Source: an uncultured Phascolarctobacterium sp. (GTDB lineage: Bacteria > Bacillota > Negativicutes > Acidaminococcales > Acidaminococcaceae). Taken from it: a DNA stretch of 64,000 nt. Below, piece after piece: positions 25,915 to 34,444 of the stretch. The position numbers were made by a program, and so were the translations under genes. Location: contig UQXH01000003.1 in the NCBI GenBank assembly GCA_900545025.1, positions 49,482-113,481 on the forward strand, read 5' to 3'. The notes beneath the pieces were generated by a model. The model made no database searches. It saw only the letters and a list, made by a program, of their open reading frames with translations, and was not told where the DNA came from. Position 1 is the first letter of the stretch. The number at the start of each line of letters is the position of its first letter.

Positions 25915-25971
25915 TTAGTACCTGCTCATAATATCTGTTTTTATTATAAAAGCCGCAGGATGATTTGGCAA
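25915..25971 (-). promoter_or_regulatory. fapR operon promoter with FapR operator
   Basis: Promoter TTGCCA (25966-25971) -17 bp- TATAAT (25943-25948). Overlapping the start region lies TTAGTACCTGCTCATAAT (25915-25932, plus strand), whose left half agrees with the Bacillus FapR consensus TTAGTACCT; the right half is a weaker mirror copy. Position downstream of the -10 fits repression. Confidence 0.75.
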
Positions 25972-26042
25972 GTTTATTTTTTAAACTTCTAATTAAATTT
26001 ACAATGTATCAACACAGGCGGTTTGATTTTATTACACTAAAA

Positions 26043-26074
26043 CAAAAAGCTCCCGAAGTTTCCTTCAAGAGCTT
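26043..26074 (-). terminator. Terminator after rpmF
   Basis: Minus-strand hairpin AAGCTCTTGAAG / CTTCGGGAGCTT (12 bp with G-U pairs, 4-nt loop) followed by TTTTG. Confidence 0.85.
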
Positions 26075-26086
26075 ATCAGTTCTGAA

Positions 26087-26266
26087 TTATTCAGCTTTAG
26101 CAATGACTTGTTTGCCGTTGTAGTAACCGCATTCAGGGCAAACACGGTGCGGCATCTTCATTTCATGACATTGCGGGCATTCAACCATGCCGGGTACAGT
26201 CAATTTCCAGTTAGCACGACGGGAATCACGACGGGCTTTGGACATTTTTCTCTTAGGTACTGCCAT
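26087..26266 (-). CDS. rpmF: 50S ribosomal protein L32
   Basis: 59-residue basic protein read directly from the sequence: starts MAVPKRKMSKARRDSRR, with two CxxC pairs (CPQC and CPEC, the zinc-ribbon type of L32) and ends KAE. GGAGG precedes the ATG. It follows yceD by 35 bp, the usual yceD-rpmF pairing. Confidence 0.97.
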   Translation of the reverse strand: MAVPKRKMSKARRDSRRANWKLTVPGMVECPQCHEMKMPHRVCPECGYYNGKQVIAKAE

Positions 26267-26301
26267 TTCTCAACACACCTCCTCAGTGCTATCAGGTAAA
26301 T

Positions 26302-26805
26302 TTAATTTTTGATGAATTGCTTTAATGCCGCCAGCCGAGGATCAACAGAGAACCTGTCGCAGCCGCAGTCGCCGCTGTTGAGATCAGCTCCGCAGACAGG
26401 ACAAAGTCCCTTGCAGTCTTCTTTGCAGAGAGCCTGGATGGGCTCTGCAAGCAGCAGGCTTTCACGAAGCGGTTCCGTTATGTCAACGACATCCGAATCG
26501 TACACAAAAGCATCTTTTTCGATATTTTCAGCACTTGCCGGATAAAACTTCTCCAAAACATCTGCTTTTGTAACAGCCGTAAACTCTTTCAGGCAACGCC
26601 CGCAAGTGCGCCGCACCTGCGCGCTCAATTCGGCCTCCAGGAGCAATACGTCACCGGCGTTACTGATACAGCCTTCCGCCCTCACTGTTCCGACAACTTC
26701 CATATCAGCAGGCGCTATCTCCAGTTCTTCGGGCAAAAGGTCATAGGCAAAAGTCTTTTTGCCGACCAGTCTTCTTTTGATTTCTGCGACATTTAATTTA
26801 ATCAT
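26302..26805 (-). CDS. yceD: YceD family (DUF177) protein
   Basis: 167-residue protein of the DUF177 family, which accompanies rpmF in most bacteria and is implicated in 23S rRNA accumulation and large-subunit assembly. Cys pairs CGRC (about 90) and CKEDCKGLCPVCGADLNSGDC (about 127-147) suggest zinc binding. No catalytic motif is seen. Confidence 0.9.
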   Translation of the reverse strand: MIKLNVAEIKRRLVGKKTFAYDLLPEELEIAPADMEVVGTVRAEGCISNAGDVLLLEAELSAQVRRTCGRCLKEFTAVTKADVLEKFYPASAENIEKDAFVYDSDVVDITEPLRESLLLAEPIQALCKEDCKGLCPVCGADLNSGDCGCDRFSVDPRLAALKQFIKN

Positions 26806-26896
26806 ATTTCACCAATCGTTACAATTATATCTATGCACGGCGTCTTTGTCAAGTAAAACATCTTGCGCCGTTGAAAATAACTTGCATGCAGACAAA

Positions 26897-28105
26897 TTAC
26901 AGCTTAATAATCCTGCGGCAGATATTATAGGTATCACGGGCAATAACCAGTTCCTCATTAGTAGGGATAACAAAGATTTTTACGCGGGCGCGTTTAACGC
27001 TGATTTCGCGGGCCTTACCGCGCACCTTGTTCAAATCGGGGTCAATACGGGTGCCGAGATACTCCAAACCGTTGCAGATCTTATCACGCATAAAGGGAGA
27101 ATTTTCTCCTAAGCCTGCCGTAAAGACGATAGCGTCTACACCGCCCATGGCAGCAACATAACCGCCGATGTATTTTTTTACCTTATAGGCAAAAACATCT
27201 ATCGCCAGCTGGCTGCGCTCATCACCACGGTTAGCAGCGCTCTCCAGGTCACGGAAGTCACTGGACAGTCCGGAAATACCTAAGATACCGCTGCGTCTGT
27301 TCAGATAATCGTCTATCTGCTGAGCATCCATATTTTCCTTCTCCATCAGGAAAGGAATAATAGCTGGGTCAATCTCGCCGCTGCGGGTACCCATAATCAA
27401 GCCTTCCAAAGGCGTATAGCCCATGCTGGTATCAATGGACTTGCCGTATTTGATGGCCGTGATGCTGGCGCCGTTGCCCAGATGGCAGGTAATAATACGC
27501 AGGTCGTTCATATGCTCGCCCATCATCTCTGCCGCTAACTGCGCAACATATTTATGAGAAGTACCGTGGAAACCGTATCTGCGCAAACCGTATTTAACAT
27601 ACATTTCATAGGGCAGGCCATACAGATACGCAACTTTAGGCATAGTCTGATGGAAAGCCGTATCAAAAACTGCCACCTGCGGAGTATCGCGCATCAAATC
27701 CATGCAGGCCCTGATACCGTACAGATTAGGCGGATTATGCAGCGGCGCAATCTCGCTGCAGGCTTCGATACCTTGCAGGACATCGGAGGTAATCAGCACG
27801 CTGTCGGTAAAGCGCTCGCCGCCATGCACTACACGATGCCCGACAGCATCAATCTCGGACATATCGGAAATAACGCCGTATTCACTGTTGGTCAGCGCTT
27901 TCAGCGCCATCTGGATACCAACCTTATGGTCAGGGATTTCTTCGGTAAAATCTACCGTATATTTACCGGACGGCGTATGCTTGAGGCTGGAGCCTTCCAT
28001 ACCGATACGCTCAATCAGGCCCTTAGCCATTACCTTTTCGCCTTCCATGTTGATCAGCTGATATTTAATTGACGAACTGCCGCAGTTTACAACAAAAACG
28101 ATCAC
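26897..28105 (-). CDS. ackA: Acetate kinase
   Basis: Converts acetyl-phosphate and ADP to acetate and ATP, the energy-yielding end step of acetate fermentation. Starts VFVVNCGSSSIKYQL; phosphate-binding and catalytic blocks HLGNGASI, DTSMGYTPLEG and FTAGLGENSP are present. I choose a GTG start at 28105, with AGGAGG 6 nt upstream, giving the usual 402 residues; the longer frame to 28162 lacks a ribosome site. No pta is adjacent. Confidence 0.96.
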   Translation of the reverse strand: MIVFVVNCGSSSIKYQLINMEGEKVMAKGLIERIGMEGSSLKHTPSGKYTVDFTEEIPDHKVGIQMALKALTNSEYGVISDMSEIDAVGHRVVHGGERFTDSVLITSDVLQGIEACSEIAPLHNPPNLYGIRACMDLMRDTPQVAVFDTAFHQTMPKVAYLYGLPYEMYVKYGLRRYGFHGTSHKYVAQLAAEMMGEHMNDLRIITCHLGNGASITAIKYGKSIDTSMGYTPLEGLIMGTRSGEIDPAIIPFLMEKENMDAQQIDDYLNRRSGILGISGLSSDFRDLESAANRGDERSQLAIDVFAYKVKKYIGGYVAAMGGVDAIVFTAGLGENSPFMRDKICNGLEYLGTRIDPDLNKVRGKAREISVKRARVKIFVIPTNEELVIARDTYNICRRIIKL

Positions 28106-28291
28106 GATGAGCCTCCTGCAAATATTATTGACTATTTTATAAAAAGGGCTGTAATCTTCCAATAAACTATAATTATAGTATACACTAATTTCAGGAAATT
28201 GAACAGACTATTTTATGACCTGCTACTAATTTTTCATAATTTATTTTTATGTTATAATGTAGGCAGGATTTTTGACACAGGAGTATGTAAT

Positions 28292-29473
28292 ATGCAGCAG
28301 GCAGCAGGAATTATTGCAGAATATAATCCTTTTCATAACGGACATCTATATCATTTGCAGCAGAGCAAAGAAAAAACCAATCTGCCCGTCATCATCGTTA
28401 TGAGCGGCAGTATTATGCAGCGGGGAGAACCGGCCTTTCTGGATAAATGGACCCGCGCCCGTCTTGCCGTCGCTAACGGCGCAGACCTGGTCATCGAACT
28501 GCCGGCTGCCTTTTCTCTGCGCAGCGCCCAGTATTTCGCAGCCGGGGCAGTCGCACTGCTGCAAGCCTGCGGCTGTGTAAGTACGCTATCGTGCGGCGCA
28601 GAAAATCCTGCAACCGATTTCGCTGCCCTCGCTTCTGCTTTGACATCATCTGAATGCAGCAAACTGCTGCAGGAAAAGCTTCAGCAGGGACTTTCCTACG
28701 CTGCTGCCAGCGAACAGGTCCTGCAGCAGCTTACCGGACAAGACGTAAGGCTTGATACCCCCAATGATATCCTGGCGCTGGAATATTCTAAAGCGCTGCT
28801 CAGAACTGACATCAAACCTATATTTATCCGCCGCCGACACGCTGACTATAATGATACCGCCATCAGCGGCGACATTGCCAGCGCTACCGCTATCAGGCAG
28901 GCTTTCCTCATCGGTCAAAAAGCTGCTGTAGCCCGGGCAGTGCCAGCTGATGTATACCGCGAGCTTCTCTCCCTGCCCTATGATTTTGCCGCCTGTCAGC
29001 AAATGCTGTGGCTGCTTATCAGTTATCGACTGCGTATGCTGACATTGCAGCAAATCGCCCTATCCTGTCAATGCAGCGAAGGTCTGGAGAATGTGCTGAA
29101 ACGTGCCGCATCCTGTACTTCTTTAGCCGAGGCTGTTACCAAGTGCAGCAGCAAGCGCTACCCAGCCTCCCGTATCAGGCGACTTTTCCTGCAGCTCCTT
29201 CTGCATCGCAATGCAGAAGACTTTGCGCAGGAAGAGCCCGCTTATCTGCGGATTTTAGCCTTTAACGAACAGGGCCGCCGCTTATTAAACGACATCAAAA
29301 AGGAGAGTCCTCTGCCGCTGCTCACTAAGCTGGGACGCAATCCTTTCCGAAATCAAAGCCACGCTTTCAGACAACAGCTGGAGCTTGACCTGGCAGCCAG
29401 CGACCTTGTGGCATTACTGCAGCAGCGGCCGGCAGGCAGCGATTTTCTCAATTCACCATATTACCAAAAATAA
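28292..29473 (+). CDS. tmcAL: tRNA(Met) cytidine acetate ligase TmcAL
   Basis: Forms N4-acetylcytidine at the wobble base of elongator tRNA-Met from acetate and ATP. Nucleotidyltransferase-like N-terminus GIIAEYNPFHNGHLYHL (HxGH motif), then MSGSIMQRGEPAFLDKW. 393 residues from the ATG at 28292, which has CAGGAG 8 nt upstream. The upstream in-frame extension is hydrophobic and unlike the family. It is divergent from ackA, whose product pathway makes acetate. Confidence 0.93.
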   Translation: MQQAAGIIAEYNPFHNGHLYHLQQSKEKTNLPVIIVMSGSIMQRGEPAFLDKWTRARLAVANGADLVIELPAAFSLRSAQYFAAGAVALLQACGCVSTLSCGAENPATDFAALASALTSSECSKLLQEKLQQGLSYAAASEQVLQQLTGQDVRLDTPNDILALEYSKALLRTDIKPIFIRRRHADYNDTAISGDIASATAIRQAFLIGQKAAVARAVPADVYRELLSLPYDFAACQQMLWLLISYRLRMLTLQQIALSCQCSEGLENVLKRAASCTSLAEAVTKCSSKRYPASRIRRLFLQLLLHRNAEDFAQEEPAYLRILAFNEQGRRLLNDIKKESPLPLLTKLGRNPFRNQSHAFRQQLELDLAASDLVALLQQRPAGSDFLNSPYYQK

Positions 29474-29510
29474 TAAGGCGCATATCTAAGATATGCGCCT
29501 TATTATTTTT
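29472..29510. terminator. Bidirectional terminator between tmcAL and the coiled-coil gene
   Basis: Perfect 16-bp stem AATAAGGCGCATATCT / AGATATGCGCCTTATT, followed by a T run on the plus strand. Confidence 0.9.
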
Positions 29511-29513
29511 TGA

Positions 29514-30113
29514 CTATTCTTCTTCGTCCAGTCCGCCTTCCAGCAGGTTATGCTTCCTGCTTTCCAGGCTCTTGCGTTCTTCCATGATACTGCCGCGGTT
29601 ATCAGCCAAACCCTGCAAAGCAGACTGCAGATTGCTGCCCAGATAAGCCAGCATATCATCAGCATACTGCAAAGATTCCTGTTTTACGCGTTCAGCATAC
29701 TCATCGGCCTCCTGCTTGACCTCTTCCTGATAACGCAGGGCATTAGCCTTGATGTCCTCAGCTACGGCATTAGCCTGTTTGACGATTTCCTCCTGCTGCA
29801 CCTTACGGTCAGCTTCAGCGCTTGCCGCGCCTACGATACGTTCAGCTTCGCTTTTTGCCTGCTGTACGATACGGTCGGCCTCTTCATAGGCCTTGTTGAC
29901 AATGCTCTTCTGCTCCTCCAGTACCTGGCTGGCGCTGCGTACCTCCTTAGGAATAGCTTCCTTGAGGTCATCAAGGATACTGATAAAGTCATTCTCTTCA
30001 ATAATCACCTTGTCTACAAGAGGCAGCCGACGTGCACTGGCAAGCATCTCATACGCTTCTTCAAAAATCCTGTCTAAAGCAACATTAGTATTATTACGTT
30101 CAATCATGTGCAT
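29514..30113 (-). CDS. Coiled-coil protein of unknown function (ATP synthase subunit b-like)
   Basis: 199 residues. After a short helical start (about 1-50, with IIEENDFISILDDLKEAIPKEVR) it is almost entirely charged heptad helix rich in Ala, Glu, Gln and Lys (about 60-165). No membrane segment or signal peptide. Such proteins next to coaD in Clostridia and Negativicutes are usually labelled 'ATPase', but no nucleotide-binding motif is visible. The pattern resembles DivIVA-like scaffold proteins; function is unknown. Lies 13 bp downstream of coaD. Confidence 0.75.
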   Translation of the reverse strand: MHMIERNNTNVALDRIFEEAYEMLASARRLPLVDKVIIEENDFISILDDLKEAIPKEVRSASQVLEEQKSIVNKAYEEADRIVQQAKSEAERIVGAASAEADRKVQQEEIVKQANAVAEDIKANALRYQEEVKQEADEYAERVKQESLQYADDMLAYLGSNLQSALQGLADNRGSIMEERKSLESRKHNLLEGGLDEEE

Positions 30114-30126
30114 CCCTCTTCCCTGA

Positions 30127-30618
30127 CTATTCTAACGTTTTTGCAACATGCTCACGTACTCTTTCCTCAATACATTCGGGGACCAGGTCTTTCAGCTGTC
30201 CGCCAAAGGTGGCAAGCTCGCGGACACCGGAAGAACTGACAAAAGAATATTTGGCATTAGTCATAATAAAAACAGTTTCCAGATGCTGGTCAATCTTCTT
30301 AATCAACAGCGCACGCTGGAATTCATATTCAAAATCCGAAAAAGCCCGCAGCCCTCTGACAATAAACGGAGCTTTCTCCTGCACGCAAAATTCATTAAGC
30401 AGGCCAGAAAAATGCGTTACCCTCACATTAGGAATATGACTGGTAGCAAGTTTCAGCATTTCTACCCTTTCTTCCATGGAAAACATCGCCTTATCTTTTC
30501 CCGGATTATGAAAAACGCTGACGATGATTTCATCAAACATGGCGCTTGCTCTTTCAAAAATGTCTATATGCCCTTTAGTTACAGGGTCAAAACTTCCTGG
30601 ACAAACTGCTCTGCGCAT
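30127..30618 (-). CDS. coaD: Phosphopantetheine adenylyltransferase
   Basis: Fourth step of CoA synthesis: 4'-phosphopantetheine plus ATP to dephospho-CoA. CPGSFDPVTKGHIDIFERA holds the TxGH motif, and FVSSSGVRELA the second nucleotide site. 163 residues. It is near rsmD, the usual Firmicute order. Confidence 0.97.
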   Translation of the reverse strand: MRRAVCPGSFDPVTKGHIDIFERASAMFDEIIVSVFHNPGKDKAMFSMEERVEMLKLATSHIPNVRVTHFSGLLNEFCVQEKAPFIVRGLRAFSDFEYEFQRALLIKKIDQHLETVFIMTNAKYSFVSSSGVRELATFGGQLKDLVPECIEERVREHVAKTLE

Positions 30619-30744
30619 AGCCAGACCTCCTAAAATATCTTTGACAAAAATGTCAAAGTATTATTCTATGTCCTATTCGACATAAAAAAATTATTTCCTT
30701 TATTTTACATAAATTTATTTTGCAGATTTTTATATATGTCGCTA

Positions 30745-31308
30745 TCACTGACTGCCGCCGTTAAAACGGATAAAATCAATCAGCGTCTCGCCGTATTTTT
30801 CGCTGCGCACCAATTCATATTCCTGCGGCAGTCCGATTATTTCTTCATGACAGGCACGTTCCACAATCAGATAACCGCCATCCTTAAGCAACGGCGCCTC
30901 TTTAAGAGCAGTCGCAATCTTAGCCAGCCAGCCCTTATTATAAGGCGGGTCGCAAAAGGCAAAATCAAAACGCTGCCCCTGCCTGTACAGCCTGTCGATA
31001 ACATTGACCGCATTACCTTTAATAACCGTACAGTCTGCCTGCGCACGGCATTTGGCGATGTTGCTCGCCACCAGCCGCAGCGACTCTCTGCTTTCATCAA
31101 TAAAAGTTATTGCTGCCGCTCCACGGCTCCAGCTTTCCAGTCCCAGGTTGCCCGTCCCCGCAAAAAGGTCCAGCACCTTGGCGCCGATAATCCTGCTGCC
31201 GATAATATTAAAAACCGATTCCTTGACCCGGTCAGCAGTCGGGCGCACCTCCATATTTTTCGGCGTAGTCAGCTGCAGTCCCCTAGCCCGTCCGGTAATT
31301 ATCCTCAT
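30745..31308 (-). CDS. rsmD: 16S rRNA (guanine(966)-N(2))-methyltransferase
   Basis: 187-residue SAM methyltransferase of small-subunit rRNA. Motif I VLDLFAGTGNLGLESWSRGA and the catalytic FCDPPYNKG are clear. N-terminal MRIITGRARGLQLTTP is typical. Divergent from DUF4127 gene 2. Confidence 0.94.
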   Translation of the reverse strand: MRIITGRARGLQLTTPKNMEVRPTADRVKESVFNIIGSRIIGAKVLDLFAGTGNLGLESWSRGAAAITFIDESRESLRLVASNIAKCRAQADCTVIKGNAVNVIDRLYRQGQRFDFAFCDPPYNKGWLAKIATALKEAPLLKDGGYLIVERACHEEIIGLPQEYELVRSEKYGETLIDFIRFNGGSQ

Positions 31309-31371
31309 ATAAAACTCCTAACTGTGTTATAATGTTACCAAATAAATTTTCTACGCAAAGGAGCAGCTGTC

Positions 31372-33003
31372 GTGAAAAAATTCCTTCTCTTCCTGATTTT
31401 TTCCGTACTGCTCTTTTATTTTGCCTGCTGGCAGCTTCCTGCAGCGCAGCCAGCCAACATTCTGCCGCTGCCGCAAAGCAGCACCACATTACTGCTGCCG
31501 CTAGACAGCCGTCCTGTCTGCACCGAGATGCCAAAACAGCTGGGCAGCCTTGCAGGTACAACAGTAATTTTACCGCCAAAAGGCTTTCTTGACAACTACC
31601 GGCAGCCCGCTGCCAGAGAAAAACTTTATTTATGGCTGCACGATAACCTTGCTGACCAGGATAATGCCGTCATTTCTTCTGATTTGCTTATTCACGGCGG
31701 ACTGATCAACTCGCGCCTGCCTTTGGGTCACATGGAAGAGCAGCGTCATTTCCTTTCCGAGATGCAGCGGCTGCAAAACAATAATCCCGATGTACAGTTA
31801 AGCGTCTTCTCCATCATTCCGCGGCTTTTAGTCAGCGACCATCTGCTGCCAGACCGCTGGTACCAGTGGCATCTGATGCAGTACGCACGCCTCAAAGATA
31901 TGACGGAGACCTTCAACGATCCTCAGCTCACCCTGGAACTGCTAAAAATAGGAAACAAGATTCCTCAAGACATCCTGAAAAAATATACTTCATTATATAG
32001 TAATAACGACCGCTTTAACAAATATCTGCTTACACTGCCTTTAAGCAATATTTACACCGTCATCGGCCAGGACGACGGCTCCAGCTTCGGGCTGCCCAAC
32101 CGCAACACGAATCACGCCCGCATGTACGCCGCAGGACGCTCCGGGCACATCACTTACGGCGCCGACGAGATTGCCGCGGTACTTATAGCGCGCAATTATC
32201 TGCAGCAGCAGCATTATGTACCTGCTATCTATCTGCAATACGCCTCGCCGGAAATGGAATTTCTCTATATGCCTTTTATGGCAGCCAGCGTCGGCGAAAC
32301 CTTACGCGATAAAATAGCTCTTGCGGGCGCCAAATTAACCGAAGACAAGAACCAGGCTGACATTATCCTTTACATCAACTGCGGCAACGATGAGTTTAGG
32401 CCGCACAAAAAACAAGCACAGGAGCTGCAGCAGTTGCTGCATAACTACCAACATGTCGCTTTAATAGACTTATCGGCAAATTATACGGAAGATGAACTGC
32501 TGATGCCGCTCTTGCTGCGCTGCAATGTTCCCCTCAATAAGCTGTCAGCCTATGCCGGCTGGAATACGTTCAGCAATTCTGCCGGAACAGCAATCGCCCA
32601 GGCTGTTATCTTTGCCGTACGCTGCCAGCAGCTGTCGCAGGAAGAGCAGCCTGCACTGTATGCCGCCAACCTCACCTTTACGGCAGAACGCCTGCTGGAT
32701 GACTACGTTTACCAAAAACTTTTCTGTCCTCAGCTCAAACAGGCCTTGGAAAGCCGTGGCTATGATGCCTACGACCTGTCGCCAGACGGACAGCACCTGG
32801 CCCGGATGCTTACCCAGCAGTACATAAACCGCAAGACGGCGGAACTGCTGCACTACAATCTGGGCCGTACTCCTTTTTACAACACACCTGAAAAAAGCTA
32901 TTACCTTACCAGTCTTACTGCGTCAGTATATCTGCCCTGGAACAGGGTTTTTGAGATAGGGTTAGATGTAAATACTGCTTTCGGTACGCAAAACAACCAA
33001 TAA
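31372..33003 (+). CDS. DUF4127 family protein, exported or membrane-anchored (paralogue 2)
   Basis: 543 residues, GTG start with AAGGAG upstream. The N-terminal hydrophobic stretch (about 4-24) is a signal peptide or anchor. Family blocks match paralogue 1: PLDSRPVCTEM (about 44), SSDLLIHGGLINSR (about 102), IGQDDGSSFG and AYAGWNTFSNSAGTAIAQ (about 400). Overall similarity is low outside these blocks, so the split is old or the roles differ. TATAAT at 31328-31333 gives its own promoter 44 bp upstream. Function unknown. Confidence 0.83.
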   Translation: MKKFLLFLIFSVLLFYFACWQLPAAQPANILPLPQSSTTLLLPLDSRPVCTEMPKQLGSLAGTTVILPPKGFLDNYRQPAAREKLYLWLHDNLADQDNAVISSDLLIHGGLINSRLPLGHMEEQRHFLSEMQRLQNNNPDVQLSVFSIIPRLLVSDHLLPDRWYQWHLMQYARLKDMTETFNDPQLTLELLKIGNKIPQDILKKYTSLYSNNDRFNKYLLTLPLSNIYTVIGQDDGSSFGLPNRNTNHARMYAAGRSGHITYGADEIAAVLIARNYLQQQHYVPAIYLQYASPEMEFLYMPFMAASVGETLRDKIALAGAKLTEDKNQADIILYINCGNDEFRPHKKQAQELQQLLHNYQHVALIDLSANYTEDELLMPLLLRCNVPLNKLSAYAGWNTFSNSAGTAIAQAVIFAVRCQQLSQEEQPALYAANLTFTAERLLDDYVYQKLFCPQLKQALESRGYDAYDLSPDGQHLARMLTQQYINRKTAELLHYNLGRTPFYNTPEKSYYLTSLTASVYLPWNRVFEIGLDVNTAFGTQNNQ

Positions 33004-33042
33004 ACAAAAAAGACTGCAGTTATAAAACTGCAGTCTTTTAAT
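33004..33042. terminator. Bidirectional terminator between DUF4127 gene 2 and the AICAR transformylase
   Basis: Stem AAAAGACTGCAGTT / AACTGCAGTCTTTT with short loop and T run. Confidence 0.9.
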
Positions 33043-33054
33043 TTTACTGACAAA

Positions 33055-34230
33055 TTAATGATGGAACAGACGCAGACCGGTGAAGGCCATAGCCATACCA
33101 TATTTGTCGCAGGTTTCGATAACATTATCGTCACGAATAGAGCCGCCGGCCTGAGCAATATACTGTACGCCGCTGCGATGAGCGCGTTCAATATTGTCGC
33201 CGAAGGGGAAGAAAGCGTCGCTGCCTAAAGCAACATCTTTCAGCTGCGCAATCCAGGCTTTCTTTTCTTCACGAGTCAGCGGTTCAGGTTTTTCCGTAAA
33301 GAAGTTTTCCCAAACGCCATCTGCCAGTACGTCTTCATAATCATCGGAAATATATACGTCGATGGTATTGTCGCGGTCTGGACGACGGATGGAATCCTTA
33401 AAGGGCAGCGCCAGTACTTTCGGATTTTGACGCAGCCACCAGATATCAGCCTTATTGCCGGCAAGACGGGTGCAATGTACGCGGGATTGCTGACCGGCGC
33501 CGATGCCGATAGCCTGACCGTCTTTTACATAGCAGACAGAATTGGACTGGGTGTATTTCAAAGTAATAAGGGCAATCAAGAGGTCACGTACCGCAGCTTC
33601 AGGAATTTCCTTGTTAACGGTAGGACGGTTTACCAGCAAATCAGCAGTAATTTTTGCTTCATTGCGGTCCTGCTCGAAAGTAATGCCGAATACTTCCTTG
33701 CTTTCAACCAGCTCCGGCACATAATCCGGGTCAATTTTAATAACATTATAGGTACCTTTGCGTTTGGTTTTCAAAATAGCCAGAGCTTCGTCAGTGTAGC
33801 CGGGAGCAATAACACCGTCGGAAACCTCGCGTGCCAGCATGGTTGCGGTTTCTTTATCGCAAACATCTGACAGAGCAACAAAATCACCGTAGGAGCTCAT
33901 GCGGTCAGCGCCGCGGGCACGGGCATAGGCAGTTGCCAGCGGAGAAAGTTCCAAATCATCCACATAGTAAATTTTTTTCAGAGTATCGCTCATGGGCAGC
34001 CCTACGGCAGCGCCAGCCGGGCTGACATGTTTAAAAGATGCAGCTGCGGGCAGCCCAGTCGCTTCTTTTAATTCCTTTACCAGCTGCCAGCTGTTGAAAG
34101 CATCCAGGAAATTGATATAGCCGGGGCGGCCGTTCAATACCTCGATGGGCAGCTCCTTGCCGTTTTTCATATAAATGCGTGCTTTGGCCTGATTGGGATT
34201 GCAGCCGTATTTCAAGGCTAATTCGTTCAC
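33055..34230 (-). CDS. Stand-alone AICAR transformylase (PurH C-terminal domain type)
   Basis: Formylates AICAR to FAICAR in purine synthesis. It corresponds only to the transformylase half of PurH; the IMP cyclohydrolase domain is absent. Family start ELALKYGCNPNQAKARI and the catalytic Lys-His in SFKHVSPAGAAVG are visible. AGGAGG is 8 nt from a GTG at 34230 but only 2 nt from the ATG at 34236, so I use the GTG (391 residues). It is preceded by a ZTP riboswitch, which senses the phosphorylated substrate pool. Confidence 0.92.
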   Translation of the reverse strand: MNELALKYGCNPNQAKARIYMKNGKELPIEVLNGRPGYINFLDAFNSWQLVKELKEATGLPAAASFKHVSPAGAAVGLPMSDTLKKIYYVDDLELSPLATAYARARGADRMSSYGDFVALSDVCDKETATMLAREVSDGVIAPGYTDEALAILKTKRKGTYNVIKIDPDYVPELVESKEVFGITFEQDRNEAKITADLLVNRPTVNKEIPEAAVRDLLIALITLKYTQSNSVCYVKDGQAIGIGAGQQSRVHCTRLAGNKADIWWLRQNPKVLALPFKDSIRRPDRDNTIDVYISDDYEDVLADGVWENFFTEKPEPLTREEKKAWIAQLKDVALGSDAFFPFGDNIERAHRSGVQYIAQAGGSIRDDNVIETCDKYGMAMAFTGLRLFHH

Positions 34231-34250
34231 GTTCATAACCTCCTTAAAAT

Positions 34251-34350
34251 GAAAAAACCGACACTGACTGGTCATATGCCCAGACGGTCGGCGTCACCGG
34301 TCATACTCCCATGTGGTAATCCACTTTCCGTCAGTTATATGACCTGTATC
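34251..34350 (-). promoter_or_regulatory. ZTP/ZMP (pfl) riboswitch with terminator
   Basis: Minus strand contains GTGGATTACCACATGGGAGTA, then GTGACGCCGACCGTCTGGGCA: the GGGAG and CGCC...CTGGGCA elements of the pfl motif. The 3' part overlaps a terminator hairpin CCGAC / GTCGG followed by TTTTTT (34252-34300). ZMP or ZTP, which build up when 10-formyl-THF is short, would favour read-through. Confidence 0.88.
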
Positions 34351-34357
34351 TATTAAA

Positions 34358-34408
34358 ATTATAAAATCAGGTGATATTTTTGTCAATAATTTTACAGTAT
34401 GCTACAAT
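34358..34408. promoter_or_regulatory. Divergent promoters with overlapping -35 elements
   Basis: Minus strand: TTGACA (34381-34386) -17 bp- TATAAT (34358-34363) for the riboswitch unit. Plus strand: TTGTCA (34380-34385) -17 bp- TACAAT (34403-34408) for the radical SAM gene. The two -35 boxes share five bases, so RNA polymerase binding should be mutually exclusive. Confidence 0.75.
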
Positions 34409-34444
34409 AAAAACAGCCACTAAATATTTCAGGAGATGATTACC

